Of a stretch of DNA of 64,000 nt, positions 11,801 to 25,877 are shown piece after piece; the stretch's first letter is position 1; each line of letters begins with the position of its first letter. This DNA comes from Caprimulgus europaeus (taxonomy: Eukaryota; Chordata; Aves; Caprimulgiformes; Caprimulgidae): positions 40,725,515-40,789,514 of the forward strand of contig OU015528.1 of assembly GCA_907165065.1 (NCBI GenBank), given 5' to 3'. The notes beneath the pieces were generated by a model that did no database searches, was not told where the DNA came from, and worked only from the letters and a program-made list of their open reading frames with translations. The position numbers and the translations under genes were made by a program.

Positions 11801-14800
11801 CTATGTGATATAAGTTTATATTTATTTGTTGTCATGATCCATTCATTATTACACTGTATCTCATGCTCCAAGCAGCTCCCCATTGCCATTCATCCCACAT
11901 ACATATAATTATTTTAATGTTAATCTGATATTTTTTTTTCTACAAGTTTAAAATTCAAATCAATCTCTATTGTGTTTAAATTCTTTCATGTAAGTAGCTA
12001 TTTTCAATAATAAATACTTCAAAAAAGAAAAAAAATTATAAATCTCTTTTTTGTAATGGGTGTTTCAGTGTTAGCCATCCTTTTTTTTTTATCTCTCAGA
12101 AATGTTAACATATTTAAATTCATACTATCGAAAAGGGAGTACGCTTTCTTGGATAATAAAATGACATGAGTGCAAAAATGATGAAAATGAGTAAAATCCA
12201 TCTTCTTGTCACTATGCAATGGATTATTCTTAACTAGCTATATTTTTTTTCTAGTCAGTGATAGTCTGCAAATATACACATCAAATAAATTGCTGAATAA
12301 GAAGGAATGAAATGGAAGAGATCTATTTTAAAAGCTATAGTGAAGTGTGTTGGATGCTCCAGTGCACTGAAATGAATTTTGACTAGTTTTACTACACTGT
12401 TGTATTGGAATACTAAATAAAAGACTGTAGGCAATTTCCAAAAATAACTGAGTAATGTACTGAGAATATGTGCAGACCTATATTGACAGATCTCCAAAAC
12501 ACTCCTCAGAATGATAAATAACAGTATCTTCAGTTACTAATACATCCAGATAGAGACATTCCATCAGTTACTGAGGAAATAAAATGGTTTGTATCAGCCT
12601 GTGAAATGTAAATCCCTGAAGTTTCTGTGTATCAGAAACTTCATAGTTAAATACCCTTCTAAGAATACTGTCAAGAAATGTAAAAATTTGGAATAGCAAA
12701 AATGCTGATTTGGTGATGCAATATATAAAATCTGTTTGTACAATGGTTTTGTCCAGTAGTTAACTTTGTCAAGGACAACATTCAGAACAAATATGGTTAG
12801 TATGGGAAATTTATGACACATAATTTAAGGAAATCTGAAATATTTAAAATATTTTTAATGGAAAAGAAAGAGATCAAAGAATGTCAGCATAAAACTACAT
12901 TTTAATTTAGTACCCTCCAATATGAAAGCTGATATTCATCCTGAAAGAATAATCATAAGAACAGCACACTAATTAAGCATTGATTACAAAGCTTTCAGGA
13001 AAAAAAAAAAATAAAAAAAAAGATAAACTGTTTCATAACTGATACTAAAGATATCTAAACAAGACATTTTACATAGACTGAATTGGAGCTAGAGTTGTGT
13101 GATATGGAATTAAACTAAGATACGCTATGTGAAAATATATATATATTTAAGCAAGCTTTTTGAAAACAAAAGGGAAAAAGAAGCCTTGCACAACTTGTTA
13201 AAGCTAACCCCTGTTAACTTTAACAAAGAAAGTAAAGGTACAGTGTTGAGGTGGCACCTGAAATGCCAATTATTTGGGCTTTTCCATCAATAACTGACAA
13301 AGATGTTAAAAGAAGAAAGGAGGAATGAAGATGAACTTCAGAATTTATTATAAAGGTAATAGGATGTTAAAAATGAAGTCCTGATTTCCTGTGGTTACAA
13401 TATCAGTCATTAACTGCTAGGAAATTGTTTAAACAGCATCACATAGAGAGCAGGAGATGCAGCAGATGTAGGAAAATTGTACTTTATGTATTCTTAATTT
13501 TGCATAGTTTATAAATAATGGCCCCTGGGATTAATATTTTCTCACGGTAAACAACTACCTCACTTTAGGGGCAATATCCTCTGGATAGTCATTAACTGTC
13601 AAGAAATGCTGACCCCACAGGACATTTTACTGAAGTGTTGTATAATGCACATAATAGTTATGTAAATACTGAGTATCACTACAATAAATATTTAAATAAG
13701 GTGCTTAGGGAGAACTTATGGGTTATTCTTGAACAACTGCTTTGGCTGGGTGCAGAAGTTAGGCATAAGGAGGATCTGTGAACATTTGCACACAAGGGCA
13801 ACAAGACCTGTTTTTATTCTCTGGTCAAAAGGACCTGGGATTAAAGTTTAGTACTAAAAAAAATCAGGAGTACTAAGACTGCAGAAAAGTCTCTAATTTG
13901 GAGCCCTGCCTTTTCTGGTACTTGGCTGCAATGGGAAGAATTACTCATTACACTACAAAATAGAGTCCACTGCCAAATGTTCTCAGTGTGTCACAGAAGC
14001 ATATGTCCAGAAGCAGAACATGTATTTTGCTCACCCTCCTTAGATTTGGATGGGTAGTTCAGGCACCTCCCGTAGGACCACAACAATTATTATCTCTGGT
14101 CAAAGCTATATGTCTCCAAAGAGTGTCCCTGGATCTTAAGCACTGAGCTTCCTTCAGTCTACCAGTCAGACATACTTATGGAGGAGGTAGTTTTCCCTCC
14201 TGAATTTAGACACCTGACAAAAGGCTGCTCTCGAGTGCACCTATTCTGAATTCAGAGCACTGAGTCCTCTACTGTGGATAGATATAACTGGGCAGATATC
14301 ACTCTTTCCAAAATGCTGATGACCACAGCGTCCACACTTGCATAATATTAGGCACTAAGATAGAGAACACATCTAGGAAGTGAGTATTCAGGGATCATTG
14401 CCTTCCTAAATCTGAGAGGAATACAGCTTATTTTACCCACTTTCCAAGTGCTTTATTGTCTAGGTTGTAACATGGCCAGAGCTGGAATCACTGTCCAAAA
14501 TTCTTGTGGAAATAGGGTTACTGCATAGGCAAGAAAACAAGAATCAAGTACCCAGAAGTCAAATGTATAGCCAGCTCTTCAACATTTTAGGTGAAACATC
14601 ATGGAAAAGAACAATTTAGTTTTCTAGTCCTCACCCTGAGTTCCACTTTTCTTTTTACATTGGATCAAACACTGACTAAAAAGCAAATGCTTGGTAAGAT
14701 CTTCCTGTACCAAATACTGCATTATCTAGACACTACTTCTGTGAATCAAATGTCTCTCTAAGATTGTTGTTTCCTCACCATGTATCTGAAATGCAACGAA

Positions 14801-15490
14801 GTTTGAGCAAGTTATACTACTAGTTTCTCACTAGAGATGCACTTCTGTATATAGGCATCATAAACCCATTTTATTCATCAAAATGGGTGATCTGCATCTG
14901 TCATACAATCCCTTCCTTTGCCTCCAAATTACAGTTTAGGGTGTGACGAATATACTGCACTAATTTTGACTTTGTTTATGAAAATCATAGTCTTACTACT
15001 GTAGCTAAAATAGAAGCCTGTGACACTTACAAATTAAATATATTAAGCATGTAATCATTATTAGTTTTCCTGGAACCTGAATAGTTAGCCTACTAAAATA
15101 GTACAAGTAACAATGTTCTGTATCTGTTTTGCAAAAACAGTATAGCGTAGTATAGCATAGCCAGACAAAATTTCATATAGGTATTTGAACAATTCATTCA
15201 TTCCCATTATGACTGCTCTTGTTAAAGTGCTAGGAGCTAATAGGAACAGTTGACAACCCTGTTAACTATACAGCTTCAGGTCCATGGTATCGTATACTCA
15301 GAAAAATTAGAATATAAATGCTGAAAGCTAAGAGTTTTGTGTACGTAGTAATTTTCACTCATTTAACTCATAATAAGAACTAACTGAATTTATGAAAAAG
15401 ATTGACCATTTACAAACAGTGCATGATTAGTGAATTAACTTATTTTGATAGTTTAAAATTGATCTGATTTGTCAGTCTTCTAAATAGTCA
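5894..15490. other. Unique AT-rich noncoding DNA, no gene seen
   Basis: No convincing coding exon, LTR or LINE was recognised over 9.6 kb. Simple sequence includes a G/T-rich TTTG-type stretch at about 6357-6415, a short ATTTTCAAT tandem at about 10717-10750, an A-rich run at about 12999-13022 and a short AT run near 13136-13148. Short frames in this interval have no identifiable domain. Confidence 0.55.
6365..6415. repeat. (TTTG)n-like simple repeat
   Basis: Imperfect tandem TTTG/TTGT units followed by a T-rich run. On the other strand it reads as a CAAA-rich stretch. No adjoining retroposon was recognised. Confidence 0.7.
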
Positions 15491-16005
15491 AAAAATCAGA
15501 GAATTGTAGTGGTTGGAAAAGATCTTTAAGATCATCGAGTCCAACCATAAACCTAACACTACCAATTCCACTTCTAAACTATTTCCCTAAGCACCTCATC
15601 TACCCATCTTTTAAATACCACCAGGGATGGTGACTCCACCATCTCTCTGGGCAGCCTGTTCCAATACTTGACTACCTTTTCAGTGAAGAAGATTTTCCTC
15701 ATATCCAATCTAAACCTCCTCTGGTACAACTTGAGGTCATTTCCTCTCATTCTATTGCTTGTTACCTGGGAGAAGAGACCGACTCCCACCTCTCTACAAA
15801 CTACTTTCATGTAGTTGTGGAAAGCAATAAGGTCTCCCCTCAGCCTCCTTTTCCCCAGGCTAAAAAACCCCAGCTCCCTCAGCTACTCTTTGTAGGACTT
15901 GTTCTTCAGGTCTTTCACCAGCTTCGGTGCCTTTCTTTGGACATGCTCCTGCACCTCAACATCTTTCTGATAGTGAGGGGCCCAAAACTGAACACAGTCC
16001 CATTG
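15491..16005 (-). mobile_element. CR1 LINE fragment, 3' end
   Basis: Reverse-strand CR1. Its 3' end is at about 15491, with an AGAATTGTAGTGG-type tail and a 3' UTR containing TTGGACTCGATGATC. Reading leftwards, the ORF2 C-terminus gives peptides such as [40 protein letters not shown] and VDEVLREIV (about 15574-15810 on -). The upstream part to about 16005 encodes the preceding ORF2 segment with interruptions. It is more diverged than the copy at 4388-5893 and belongs to a different subfamily, judged by the tail sequence. Non-functional. Confidence 0.92.
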
Positions 16006-19000
16006 CAGTGATGTCTGATTTCCCAACTGATGCATGTGTCTGTTGTTACACTACAAACACTCATACAGTAAATGCTTAATATAAAAGTAGAATAGAAAGA
16101 AGATTTAGAGATTTACTGTTGGGTAGTCATCACAGTGGATGTTGCATTTATAAAAGACAGTCATTGCCAGAAAGGAACTCAGAGATGACAAGTATAATTA
16201 AAATCTTTATTTTGAAATGCCTGTAAGAATGTATCTAGTATGACAAGTGAATTCTTTTAGGCATTACACCTTCAAAATAGAAGATAAATGAATGAACGTT
16301 AATTGCCAGGAAGACAGATTTTTGTCATCGTTTTATTTATCTTCTAAAGAGATTTAATTTTTGTGTCATTTTGTCAGACAAAAATCCAAACTGATTGATG
16401 TGCGGTCCACCCTTTGAGCTATGACAGGAAACAGGAACTATCTTAGTCCAAGATGAATGTCTAGGATATCCTTGAATGTTTTTGGACTAGAGTACACAAA
16501 TTACAGACCAAACTGCCTGGAAATAAAAATGAAAAATAGCTAATCAAACAATATATTGTATTCAATACATATCCCAGATATACATTCTCAGAGTGAGCAT
16601 ATATATACCTAGGCATTCAAAACTAGAGAATTTTTACACTTTTAAATATCCTTTCTTGTGTTTGATAGAACTATGTAGGGCAGAACATACACATGTCCTC
16701 TCAGATCTGACTCAGACACAGAACTGCTGTGCTGCCAGATACTTTATTAGTTTTGTGAAAACCAAAAAAGAGAAGAAATTTTTATGTATGGATGTATAGA
16801 CCTTAAAGACTTATAGATACTGAAATCTTTCTGTATTCAAGTGATATACACATTACACAGTAAGGTAACCCAAGTAGTAACCTCACTGCATTCACCATTT
16901 TCTGAATGTACATAACAAAGACCTAAATTAACAAACAAACAAAAACCCCAGAAGGTAAGTGTACCAAAATGTGTATTATCTCTGAATCCCTTTGTGCAGT
17001 GTAGTGAAACTTTTTGATAATTTTGTTCCCTGTAACTATGATGAGATTTTCAAGGGACTTTTAAGCAGATGAGTGGCTACTGAAGCAGTGTAAGAAGTTG
17101 TTTCATGCCCAGTACCCTGAGATGGGGAAGTTCTTTTGATTCATCAAAGACACTAACACAGCCCAGTATGCAGTTCAAGTGTCTCTGCATAGACAAATTT
17201 ATGCTATGGAGATTAAATATAAAAACCATGAGTTTCAGACTCTTCAGGACCACTCCTAAAACAAAAGGGGCTCCTTGCACTCGGGTTGCAGAGTGCAGGC
17301 ACATAAAGGTACCTTAGGGACTAGATTATAATTTTGGGGGAAAAAAGGCTCTCTTGGTTTAGTTGGAATTTGGAAAGCTTCACAAGTATCTAACCTCCAT
17401 TCTTGCCAGGAAATATTTAAGGCAAGAATTGCACTTTCTTAAGTGGATAGAAAAGTATGTAGATTGGTAGAGGCTCAAAGTAAGGCTTGACAATTGTCCT
17501 GAGAGTCACAATCAAGGGATCTAGGATATGAGGTTTTTTTACAGATGGTTCTGAAGGTTAATGTAAAAGTTCTAAATGTGTACTGTCTGACAGGACAGAT
17601 ACAGTCTCAAATGAATATATATAGTCACATAGTGTACCTGGAAGTCTTGCTGTTATTACACAGTACCTACCATAAGCTGTAGAATACTGACAGGCTGAGC
17701 CTTTCTGGAGATCAACAATTTTAATCCATCAGACCCTATGTGTGGGTATCTTACTGAAAAAAAAAAAATAGTTAGCCTGAGTGTAGGAGATCACTAGAAG
17801 TAAACTGAAAGGCTGGTAAGGAATGCAGCACTTAAAGGGAATTCAGATTTTTTAACTGAAAGGATGTCTTCCCAGAGAGAACATAACCTGAAATCATGAC
17901 TATAAACTTCAGAGCCTGACCTCAGGCAGCATGAAGCTTTATGCTACCAAATGTCCTATCAGAGCTCAGTAGGATTTTACTGAAGTGGTAGGATGAGTCT
18001 CCAGACAAGGAATCAAGGTGTCATGCATGCACATGCCTATGCCCTGCCCCAGTACAGGATGTCACATTAGATACACAGACATTCTGTATATAAAGAAAGA
18101 TGGCATCACTCCACACAGTGGATTTTCAGGCCTCCAGCAATTTGTTCTTGCGCAACTTGAACAGCGGTTTAGAAGATCTTCATAATAAACTACTTTGCTT
18201 CACAACATTAATTTCCTTTTATACGTTTAGGGAATGCTGTGTTCTTGCAGGTGTTTGTGAAAGTAATGATTGTCACATATATAGTTGTCTGTCTTTGTTA
18301 TTCTTCTTTTATTTATGCTACTAGTGTACATTATTAATTGTTTTCAGTTTAATTTTACGAGCCTATGAAATATACTCTTAGAGGACTGGTATAAAATAGT
18401 TTGCAAAGGTGATTTCACTGTGTAGCTGTTTTTTAAATGAAGAATAAAATCTGAAAAGAGAGTCGGTCAATAGCATGTTCTTTCCTATAAAGAAAAGCAG
18501 GAGTTTCTGAACAGAAACATAAATAATATCATTCAGGAAATAAGGTATTTCTGTTGCAAAGAAATTATGTATTCTGTGCACATGCTCACTTCTGCCTAAA
18601 GCCATAGGATGAGATGCTGAGTTAAGACTGACCTATTTAGCTATAGCCCAAAAAATGCAATAATATAATTTTCTTTTTCCAAAGCAAAATTCCTTGAGGA
18701 AAAGATGATATGGATTCTTCCACATGAAACCTTCAGTTGCTCTTTAATGTTTGTAGCTCCCTGTAGGAGTTATCATCACTTTTTCAATATTATGCCTAAG
18801 CTACTTTCTTTTCACTTTCCTTGGGAAAATGTATTTGAATTTTGTAAATCATTATCCAGCTGCCAATATGAAAATAGACAACAAGAGCACTTAGAAATAA
18901 TGTAAATCCACAAAAATATACAAAAGGCTGTACTGTATAGCTGTACAACTAAGCAAAACCTATTTTATCCCCTACTCCTGTTTACAGGATAATAAATCTC

Positions 19001-22000
19001 AAACAGGAGAACTAGAAGGTTCAATTTCATTGTTCTTTGTGCCCCAAGAACATGATAGGAACAGAGAGTGTTTTATGGGAGGTTTGAAATTTTGCATTAG
19101 ATGGTATTGCACTTTAAGAAAAGATGAAAAAAATTATTCTGATATATTGGGAGCAAAAATACATTATTATTTTCAGAAAAAGTAGCAACATTAGTGACCA
19201 CAACAAACAAACTAGATGACTAGCTGTCCATTGCTCTTTTATTCAGTCTCTGAAAAAGCAATCCCAGGTTTGATATGGATTGCTAAAGGCCTTTAGATTT
19301 TAAAAAAATATTCTGTTACAGAACCCTATAAACAAAGTAGTGGTATTTAGGAGATAACAATAGTGCTGTTCCAATGTCAACAATATTGTTAATAAACACA
19401 TATTAAACATTAAAAATAATTATACTATTTAATGAATATGTTATATGAATATTATGATATGTAATTTTTATAAAAAATGAATAATCATAAATATATCCTC
19501 ACAACTGAGTAATTTAGATGCCTAATTTAAGCATGAACCGTATCAGTGATGAATTTCAGCAGTCCTCTCTATATTTCTCCTAGACTTTTGTCACAGCATT
19601 AAATCCTTGTAACATATAAAACTAGTTCCATATCAATGTGAAAATCTTAATTTTTATATACTAGGAACAAGCATTTTGCTCATGCAGTTTTCCTTTTCCA
19701 GAGTCTAGATATATCTCACAGACTGGGTTTGGCTTTCAATTTCTTATATTCTTGTTTTAGTTATCAAATTATATAAATTAACTAAACACTACAATATCTG
19801 TAATAATGTTATCTGTACTTGCATCTTAATTCTTACATAAAATAGAGAACCAGAAGCAAGTAACAACTAAATCCTCCACCAAGTTGTTTCCAAATTACTG
19901 AAGATAATACCTGTTCTTTTACAATTTTTAATTGGAATATTACAGCAATTTTAGCATAAATCTGATAGAAAATTGACATTTTTTTCTTAAGGACTACTGT
20001 TTCAAAAGAAGATAAGAATTCTTAATTGACTGATAAGAAACTATAGAAGATACTTTACATACATGCACATACATTTATATACACATAGTCCTTAATTTAT
20101 CTTTGTCTTTTAAAACATTTGATCGAAAACTAATTACTTAATTTTCAGATAATTTCTAGTGCGAAAAGATTCAGAGGGAAGTTTTTTTTGTTGATTCAAA
20201 AGCCTAGCAACAGTCTGTCTAAAGCTACTGCATGACTTATCTATCTGGGTAATTACTACACCCTAAGAGGTACTGTACAGTTCAGGTTTCCCTTGTTCAC
20301 ATTAGAACATCCAATCTTTCTAGCTGTAGGACCCTTACATTAGAACATCCTATTTTTCTAGCTGTAGGACCATCATACACCTGAATCTAATGCTTGCTAG
20401 TAAAGCTAATGATAGCATTATTTACTTTAATTTCAGCCATTCAGAACTGGACAGAGTGCATCTCCTCATTTTCTTGCTTGTGTTATTGGATATTACCCAG
20501 TAGAGCTATAATCTATGTTCAGTGCTAGTGCTATTACATCTGACAGCAATGTATAACACATTCTATTATGTGAACAGTTAGAAAGGCACTGAGCTGAGAT
20601 CTGTAAATGAGTGTTACTGCAAGAATTTTTACATGTTTGAATTCAATTGGCGTACACTGAATCTGAAAACCTACATTAATTTACATTTCATGAAATTATT
20701 TACAGAAATGCAAATTAATCCTTTTCTATAAAGTGATTACTGCATTTTCTCCTTTATGTAAAAAGTTCCTTCCTATTAACTTTCCACTCAAATCCAAATC
20801 AGTCAGTGATACTTAACGGTAAACACGTAAGGAATCAGGAGACTTCACATTGTCTTCTAAAGGTCGACAGTCTTTGGAGAGATAAGAAGCAAGAAATATT
20901 TAGAATTAGGGTCTTTCATTTAAAAATACCATGTACCTAGAAAAGTTCTTCTGCTTGAAACAGAAGACTTTTTCAAACATTTATTCTTGCAGCTATCATA
21001 CAGTCACACTTGTTTTCCTACCACCTTATCACCCCCCTTCAATTACAAACATGAATCAAAATTATATGTGCACTCTTCTTTTCAATGAAAAAAACATTGG
21101 TCTCATAATTTTCTTGATATTATAATACAATTTCAACTCTGGAGTAATTAAGAATCTCTCTGAACTTCTATTACAATACCTTGATATGTAATAAATCATT
21201 ATAGATATGTCTTACCATATTAACTGAGGAGAAGACATTTAAATGAGCCTGAAGTTATTCAGGTCTTTTCAGAGGTTTATGCTAAATTATTGTCTAGATG
21301 CAATGGGTAATTTATGTACTGAAAAATTATCTTCTGGAATTTTTAAAAATAAAGTGAATAGTGAAGGGAAGCATACCAGTTAAAGTGGCTACAGTACCTA
21401 TCATGTAGCAATACATTTGCATATGTTACATACTATTTTTCCTCTGTAAATCTGAAAAGATTCATTGTTGGAGGTATGGTGATTTATTAATCTGTAATTA
21501 GCAGACCTTTAATATACCAAACACTTGAATGATGTGAAGTTACTAAGAAACATTCAAAACTGTCATGTGTCTGAAAATGCAAGTCACATCTTTGCAACAG
21601 ACCTCACAAATACACAGATCTATCTTTCTATTAGAGTTCATACATTCAGATTCTTACAATCAATCTTGATTTTACACTGACTTCTTAGACTTGCTGTACT
21701 TCATTAGACAGGGAAGATGGCAGTGAGGCTTTGTGGCTAGGGGATGGATTGCCCTACAGAGCCTCACATATAAAGAAGCACAGGTAGTAGACAAGTGCCC
21801 TAACTCCTACATAAGATTGTATTATCTTATACCTCATGATCTTCCTATTCTCTTCCCCATCAGATAACCCAGCACACATGATTTGATGAGTTTATAGGCA
21901 ATTGTTTTCTTATTTTGAATGTAGGTCATAAGCTTTCCTATAAAACATTAATTTTTATGTGTTTGTACAGTATATATCAGCTTTTGCACAAATTCCACAT

Positions 22001-22878
22001 CTCTAAGTGTACACACACAAAAAGTAATACTAGTAATACCAAGCTTTTTTTGTTGCTTCAGTGCTCCCAGATTTCGTTTGGATATAAACAAAGAAGCAGA
22101 AATACAATATCAAGATGAGAACTTCCTCATATATGGATAAACTAATGGACTCTTTATGACAGCTAATAGAATTAATTCCATATTGCAGAACCAGTAGGAT
22201 ATATCACTTTTGCTGATCTGTCTTTTCAGTGAAATGAAACTTTTCTCATGCAGACTTGTGTAGTTGTGTCACAGTCTCTATTAAGTCAGACTCAGAAACA
22301 AAAATTCACCTGAAGATGGATCTCTACTTCTGAGAATAGAGATAATCAAGGAAAAATGCATCAGTTAATTAAAAAATCACAATTAATTCAGAGAGAAAAC
22401 AGTGAAAATAAATTACAAATATCAAGCACAGGTTTGGGGTTTTTTTTCCTTTGTTTTTTTCTTTTTGGTTTAATGTCTTATGAAATAAAAAATGCCTTGT
22501 AACGAATAGGAATATCCAATCATACAGGAGTAAAGCACTAACAGCACAATATTAATGTAATATAGATCTCATAATGTAGATCAAGAGCAATTTGCCTTCA
22601 GTACTAGGTTTATTTTCATTGCCAAAGAGAAATACTCCCAATTTTAATTAACTGCCCTTTTATATCATGTTTGAGTCTCACAAAATAAAATAGAAAAATA
22701 AATAAATTTTTCATTAAACATTTTTGAACCAAAATATGATTACGAATTTCTTAAGATGTGTACTTAATCCTTATATATGCAATCCCTTTTAATATTACCA
22801 AAAAATAGTAAACATACTGTATTCATTATTTCATAGCTATTAGGTTTTGTTCCAATGTCTAAACAGTATGAATTATGA
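16006..22878. other. Unique AT-rich noncoding DNA, no gene seen
   Basis: No host exon or transposon recognised. Notable items are a very AT-rich stretch (about 19380-19500), a 14-nt A run near 17758 and the 38-bp tandem duplication at 20299-20374. Open frames of 60-80 codons are common here, as expected by chance, and none shows a domain. Confidence 0.55.
20299..20374. repeat. 38-bp tandem duplication, two copies
   Basis: Unit 1 (20299-20336) and unit 2 (20337-20374) both begin ACATTAGAACATCC and share TTTCTAGCTGTAGGACC. They differ at only a few positions. The duplication is direct and has no spacer. It is not part of a recognised repeat family. Confidence 0.9.
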
Positions 22879-23567
22879 TGTGGTGGTTTGACATGGCTAG
22901 CACTTAGCTAACACTTGGCTAGCAGTCAAACACAGCTGTTTGCTCACACCCACCTGCCCAGGGGGTAGGGGAGAGAATTGCGGGCAAGGGTAAGGAGACT
23001 TATAGGTTGAGATGAGAACAATTTAATAATAGAAATAAAATGAAAGCTAAAATAATAATGACATTAAAATAATAATGTTAATAATCATGGTAACAAAATA
23101 TGCAAATGAGTTATACACAGTGCAAATGCTCATCATCCAACAACCAACAACCAAGCCCGGCCTATTCCCAGATAATGATCCTGGAGGAGCGACAATCCAG
23201 AACCAAAACCACAATCCCAGAAGAGAGAAACCATAATCCCGGAAGAGCGAGAGCCCAAGTGAAAGTCAGAGAGCAAAAGAGGAAGAGACCCTCACTAATA
23301 TAGTGAAGTTGATTTTATATGATAAGTAATATCCTGTTGGCATATCCAAATGCCAATTTAGCTTATTAGTTTAAATATTCCTCACCTTCCCTAGATCTTG
23401 CACTTGTAGACTAATAAAACACAAAGTCCCTCAATTTTCAGTAACAGCTGAAAACACTGGAAAGTTATCAACTTTCTCTCATAACAAAATCAATGCTGAA
23501 ACCAAAACGCAGTGCTATTTTAGCTACTAAAAGAAAACCAGCTCTGTTCCAGCTAAAAACCAAGACA
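22879..23567 (-). mobile_element. Solo LTR, family 2, likely ERVL-like
   Basis: Reverse-oriented LTR of about 689 bp with TG...CA termini (TGTGGTGG at 22879; CAAGACA ending at 23567). It is homologous over its length to the + copy at 28485-29135; both share the TTTTTAGCTGG start, the AGTAGCTA motif, GTGAGGGTCTCTTCCTCTTT and the terminal GGCTAGC region. Flanks are TATGA (22874-22878) and TATGG (23568-23572), a 5-bp target duplication with one mismatch, which suits ERVL-type integration. A TATAAAA promoter-like element lies on - at 23313-23319. An octamer motif, ATTTGCAT on -, sits at 23100-23107. No internal retroviral genes adjoin it, so it is probably a solo LTR left by recombination. Confidence 0.75.
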
Positions 23568-24253
23568 TATGGGAAAACAGGCAATACATCAGAGGGCATT
23601 TCTCACTACTAAAATAACCTAGTATTATGTTGTTTGAAAGAGAAGAATGTCTGCAAGAGCATAGAGGAGTTGATTTATCTCTTAAACTGTATATATATCA
23701 AGAGCAAGAGCCACTCTATGCAAAAAGCAATAACAGCATTCCTCCCTTTCCTTGTATAAAGCCTTGTCTTTCATGTGGAAGTCATCCATTTCTGTTTCTT
23801 GACATAAAACAATGTTACTTTTTTCTGTTCTGGATTAAATTTCTTCCAGTTTGGCATTTTGAATCAGTTTACTAAAGGAGAAAGCAGAACCAGTACTAGC
23901 ACCAAAAAGGGAGAAGGCACTTGCAGTTGGAGTTGGAACTGCACTGGGAAGGGAAAGTAGGAAGCAGCTCAGACTGATTCAGCCTCTGTTGGAATTCTAA
24001 CTGAGCTAGTTAAAATGATGCAAAATTTAAGAACAAGTTGCTGCATCCAGTGCTCTCAAACTGTGATGGAATTAATTTCCTATTTTATATTACTGATTTG
24101 GAGGGAAAGGCACTGAGCATTGGATCAACCTCCACTTAAACAGTGTAAGCTTTGAGTTTTCAAATACAGCCCTTAAAATGTCTATTAAATCTGTATCACT
24201 TAAAGGTGTGTATTTTCTTCATAGAAATAGGCACCAAATCAAAAATAGTATAC
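23568..24253. other. Unique noncoding DNA between LTR and CR1
   Basis: About 690 bp with no recognised gene or repeat. A short 82-codon open frame at 23627-23875 has no recognisable domain. Confidence 0.5.
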
Positions 24254-25661
24254 AGAATCACACAATCATTGAGGTTGGGAGGGACAGCTGGGGATCATCT
24301 AGGCCAATGTCCCTGCTCAAAGCAGAGTCACCAAGAACAGATTGCCCAAGGCTATGTCCAGCTGAGTCTCTGCTTTTTTAGATGGAGGCTCCACAACCTC
24401 TCTCAGCAACTTGGTATGGGATTTTATCACCCACACCATGAAAAGATGTTTTATTATGTTCATATGGAATTTCCTGTATTTCAGTTTGTGCCCTCTGCCT
24501 CTTGTCCCATCACTGGACACCAATGAAAAGAGCCTGGCTCTGTCTTCTGTACTTCTCCCATCAGATACTTATAAACATTGAAAAGATACCCTCTGACTTT
24601 TCTCTTTCATTAAGCTAAACAGCCTCAGTTCTTCTAGCTTCTTCTCATATGAGAGATGCTCTAGTCCTTTCATCATCTTCATGGCCCTTCACAGGACTCT
24701 CTCCAGTACGTTGTTGTCTCTCTTTTTCTGGAGAGTCCAGAGCCAGATTCAGCACTCCAGACATAGCCTCATCAGGGCTGAGTAGAGAGGAAGGATCACA
24801 TCCCTTGATCTGCTGGCAGGTCAGGCCCAGAGGCTGTTGGCCTTCTTTGCTACAAATGCACATTACTGGCTCATGGACAATTTGGTACCTACCAGCATCA
24901 GCAGAGCCTTCTCTGTAAAGCTGCTTCACAACCTGTCAGCATCCAGGGGTATACTATTCCTCCCCACGTCCTGGACTTTGCACTACCCTTTGTTGAACTG
25001 CATGAGGTTCCTGTTAGCCCTTTTCTCCAGGCTGTCCAGGTCCCTCTGAATGACAGCACAATCCTGTGGTGCACCAGTTGCTACTTGTGGTTTTGTATCA
25101 TAAGCAGACTTGTTGAGAGTTCACTCTGTCTCATCATCCAGATCATTAATGATGATGCTAAACACACACAGTGTAAGACTTGATATCAGTCCCTGGGGTA
25201 CCCTGCTTTGAACTGTCCTCCAGCTGGATCAGCTGATACTAATCACAACCCTCTAAGCATAGATGTTCAGCTAGATTTCAATCCCCTTCCACCTCCTACT
25301 TCATGCTTAATCAGCTTGTGTATCAGAATGCTGTGGGAGACATCATGTCAAGATAAACAACATCCACTGCCCTCCTTTCATCCATCAAGCCAGTCATCTT
25401 ATTGTAGAAGACTATTGATTGAGTTGCCTTTTGTAAATCCATGTCAACTACTCCCAGACAACTTCTTTTCCTTCATGTGTTTGGAAATGTTTTCTAGGAT
25501 TTGTTACTCCAGGGATCAAAATGAGGTTGACCTGCATGTAGTTCCCCAGACACTCTTGCTACTCCTTCATGAAGGTAGGAGTGACCTTTGCTTTCTTCCA
25601 CTTCTGAGAAAGCTCACTCAATTGCCCGTAACCTTTCAAAGACAATCAAGAGTGGCCTCAA

Positions 25662-25712
25662 AACAGTAGTAATACTGTAATCAGTAATACTGATAACAGT
25701 ATTACTACTGTT
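25662..25712. repeat. 17-bp perfect inverted repeat at CR1/LTR junction
   Basis: Positions 25662-25678 (AACAGTAGTAATACTGT) are the reverse complement of 25696-25712, separated by 17 nt. The right arm belongs to the LTR family 2 sequence; the left arm sits exactly where the CR1 homology ends. Confidence 0.85.
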
Positions 25713-25877
25713 ATCATTATAATTTTATTTTAATTAGTAAATAATTTTAATCTCAACTCATGAGTCCCCTTGTCCTTTTCTTCCCAATTCTCTTCTCTAC
25801 TCTCTGGATGGGGATGGGCAGTGAGAGAGCATGATGTGTTTGGCTGCAAACTAAAAGGATTAAGCCAATCCGCCACA
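25697..25877 (+). mobile_element. LTR family 2 fragment inside CR1, 5' part missing
   Basis: Matches the last third of the + LTR at 28485-29135: the GTTATCATTATAATTTT stretch, TCTCAACTCATGAGTCCCC, TTCTCTACTCTCTGGATGGGG, and a CCGCCACA end at 25877 comparable to the CCACCACA end of the copy at 22879. CR1 sequence resumes at about 25878. The 5' part of the LTR is absent, so a target duplication cannot be tested. Confidence 0.68.

Noticed and set aside
24152..25669. Frames of 124 and 153 codons on the + strand
   Set aside because: They are antisense shadows of the old minus-strand CR1.
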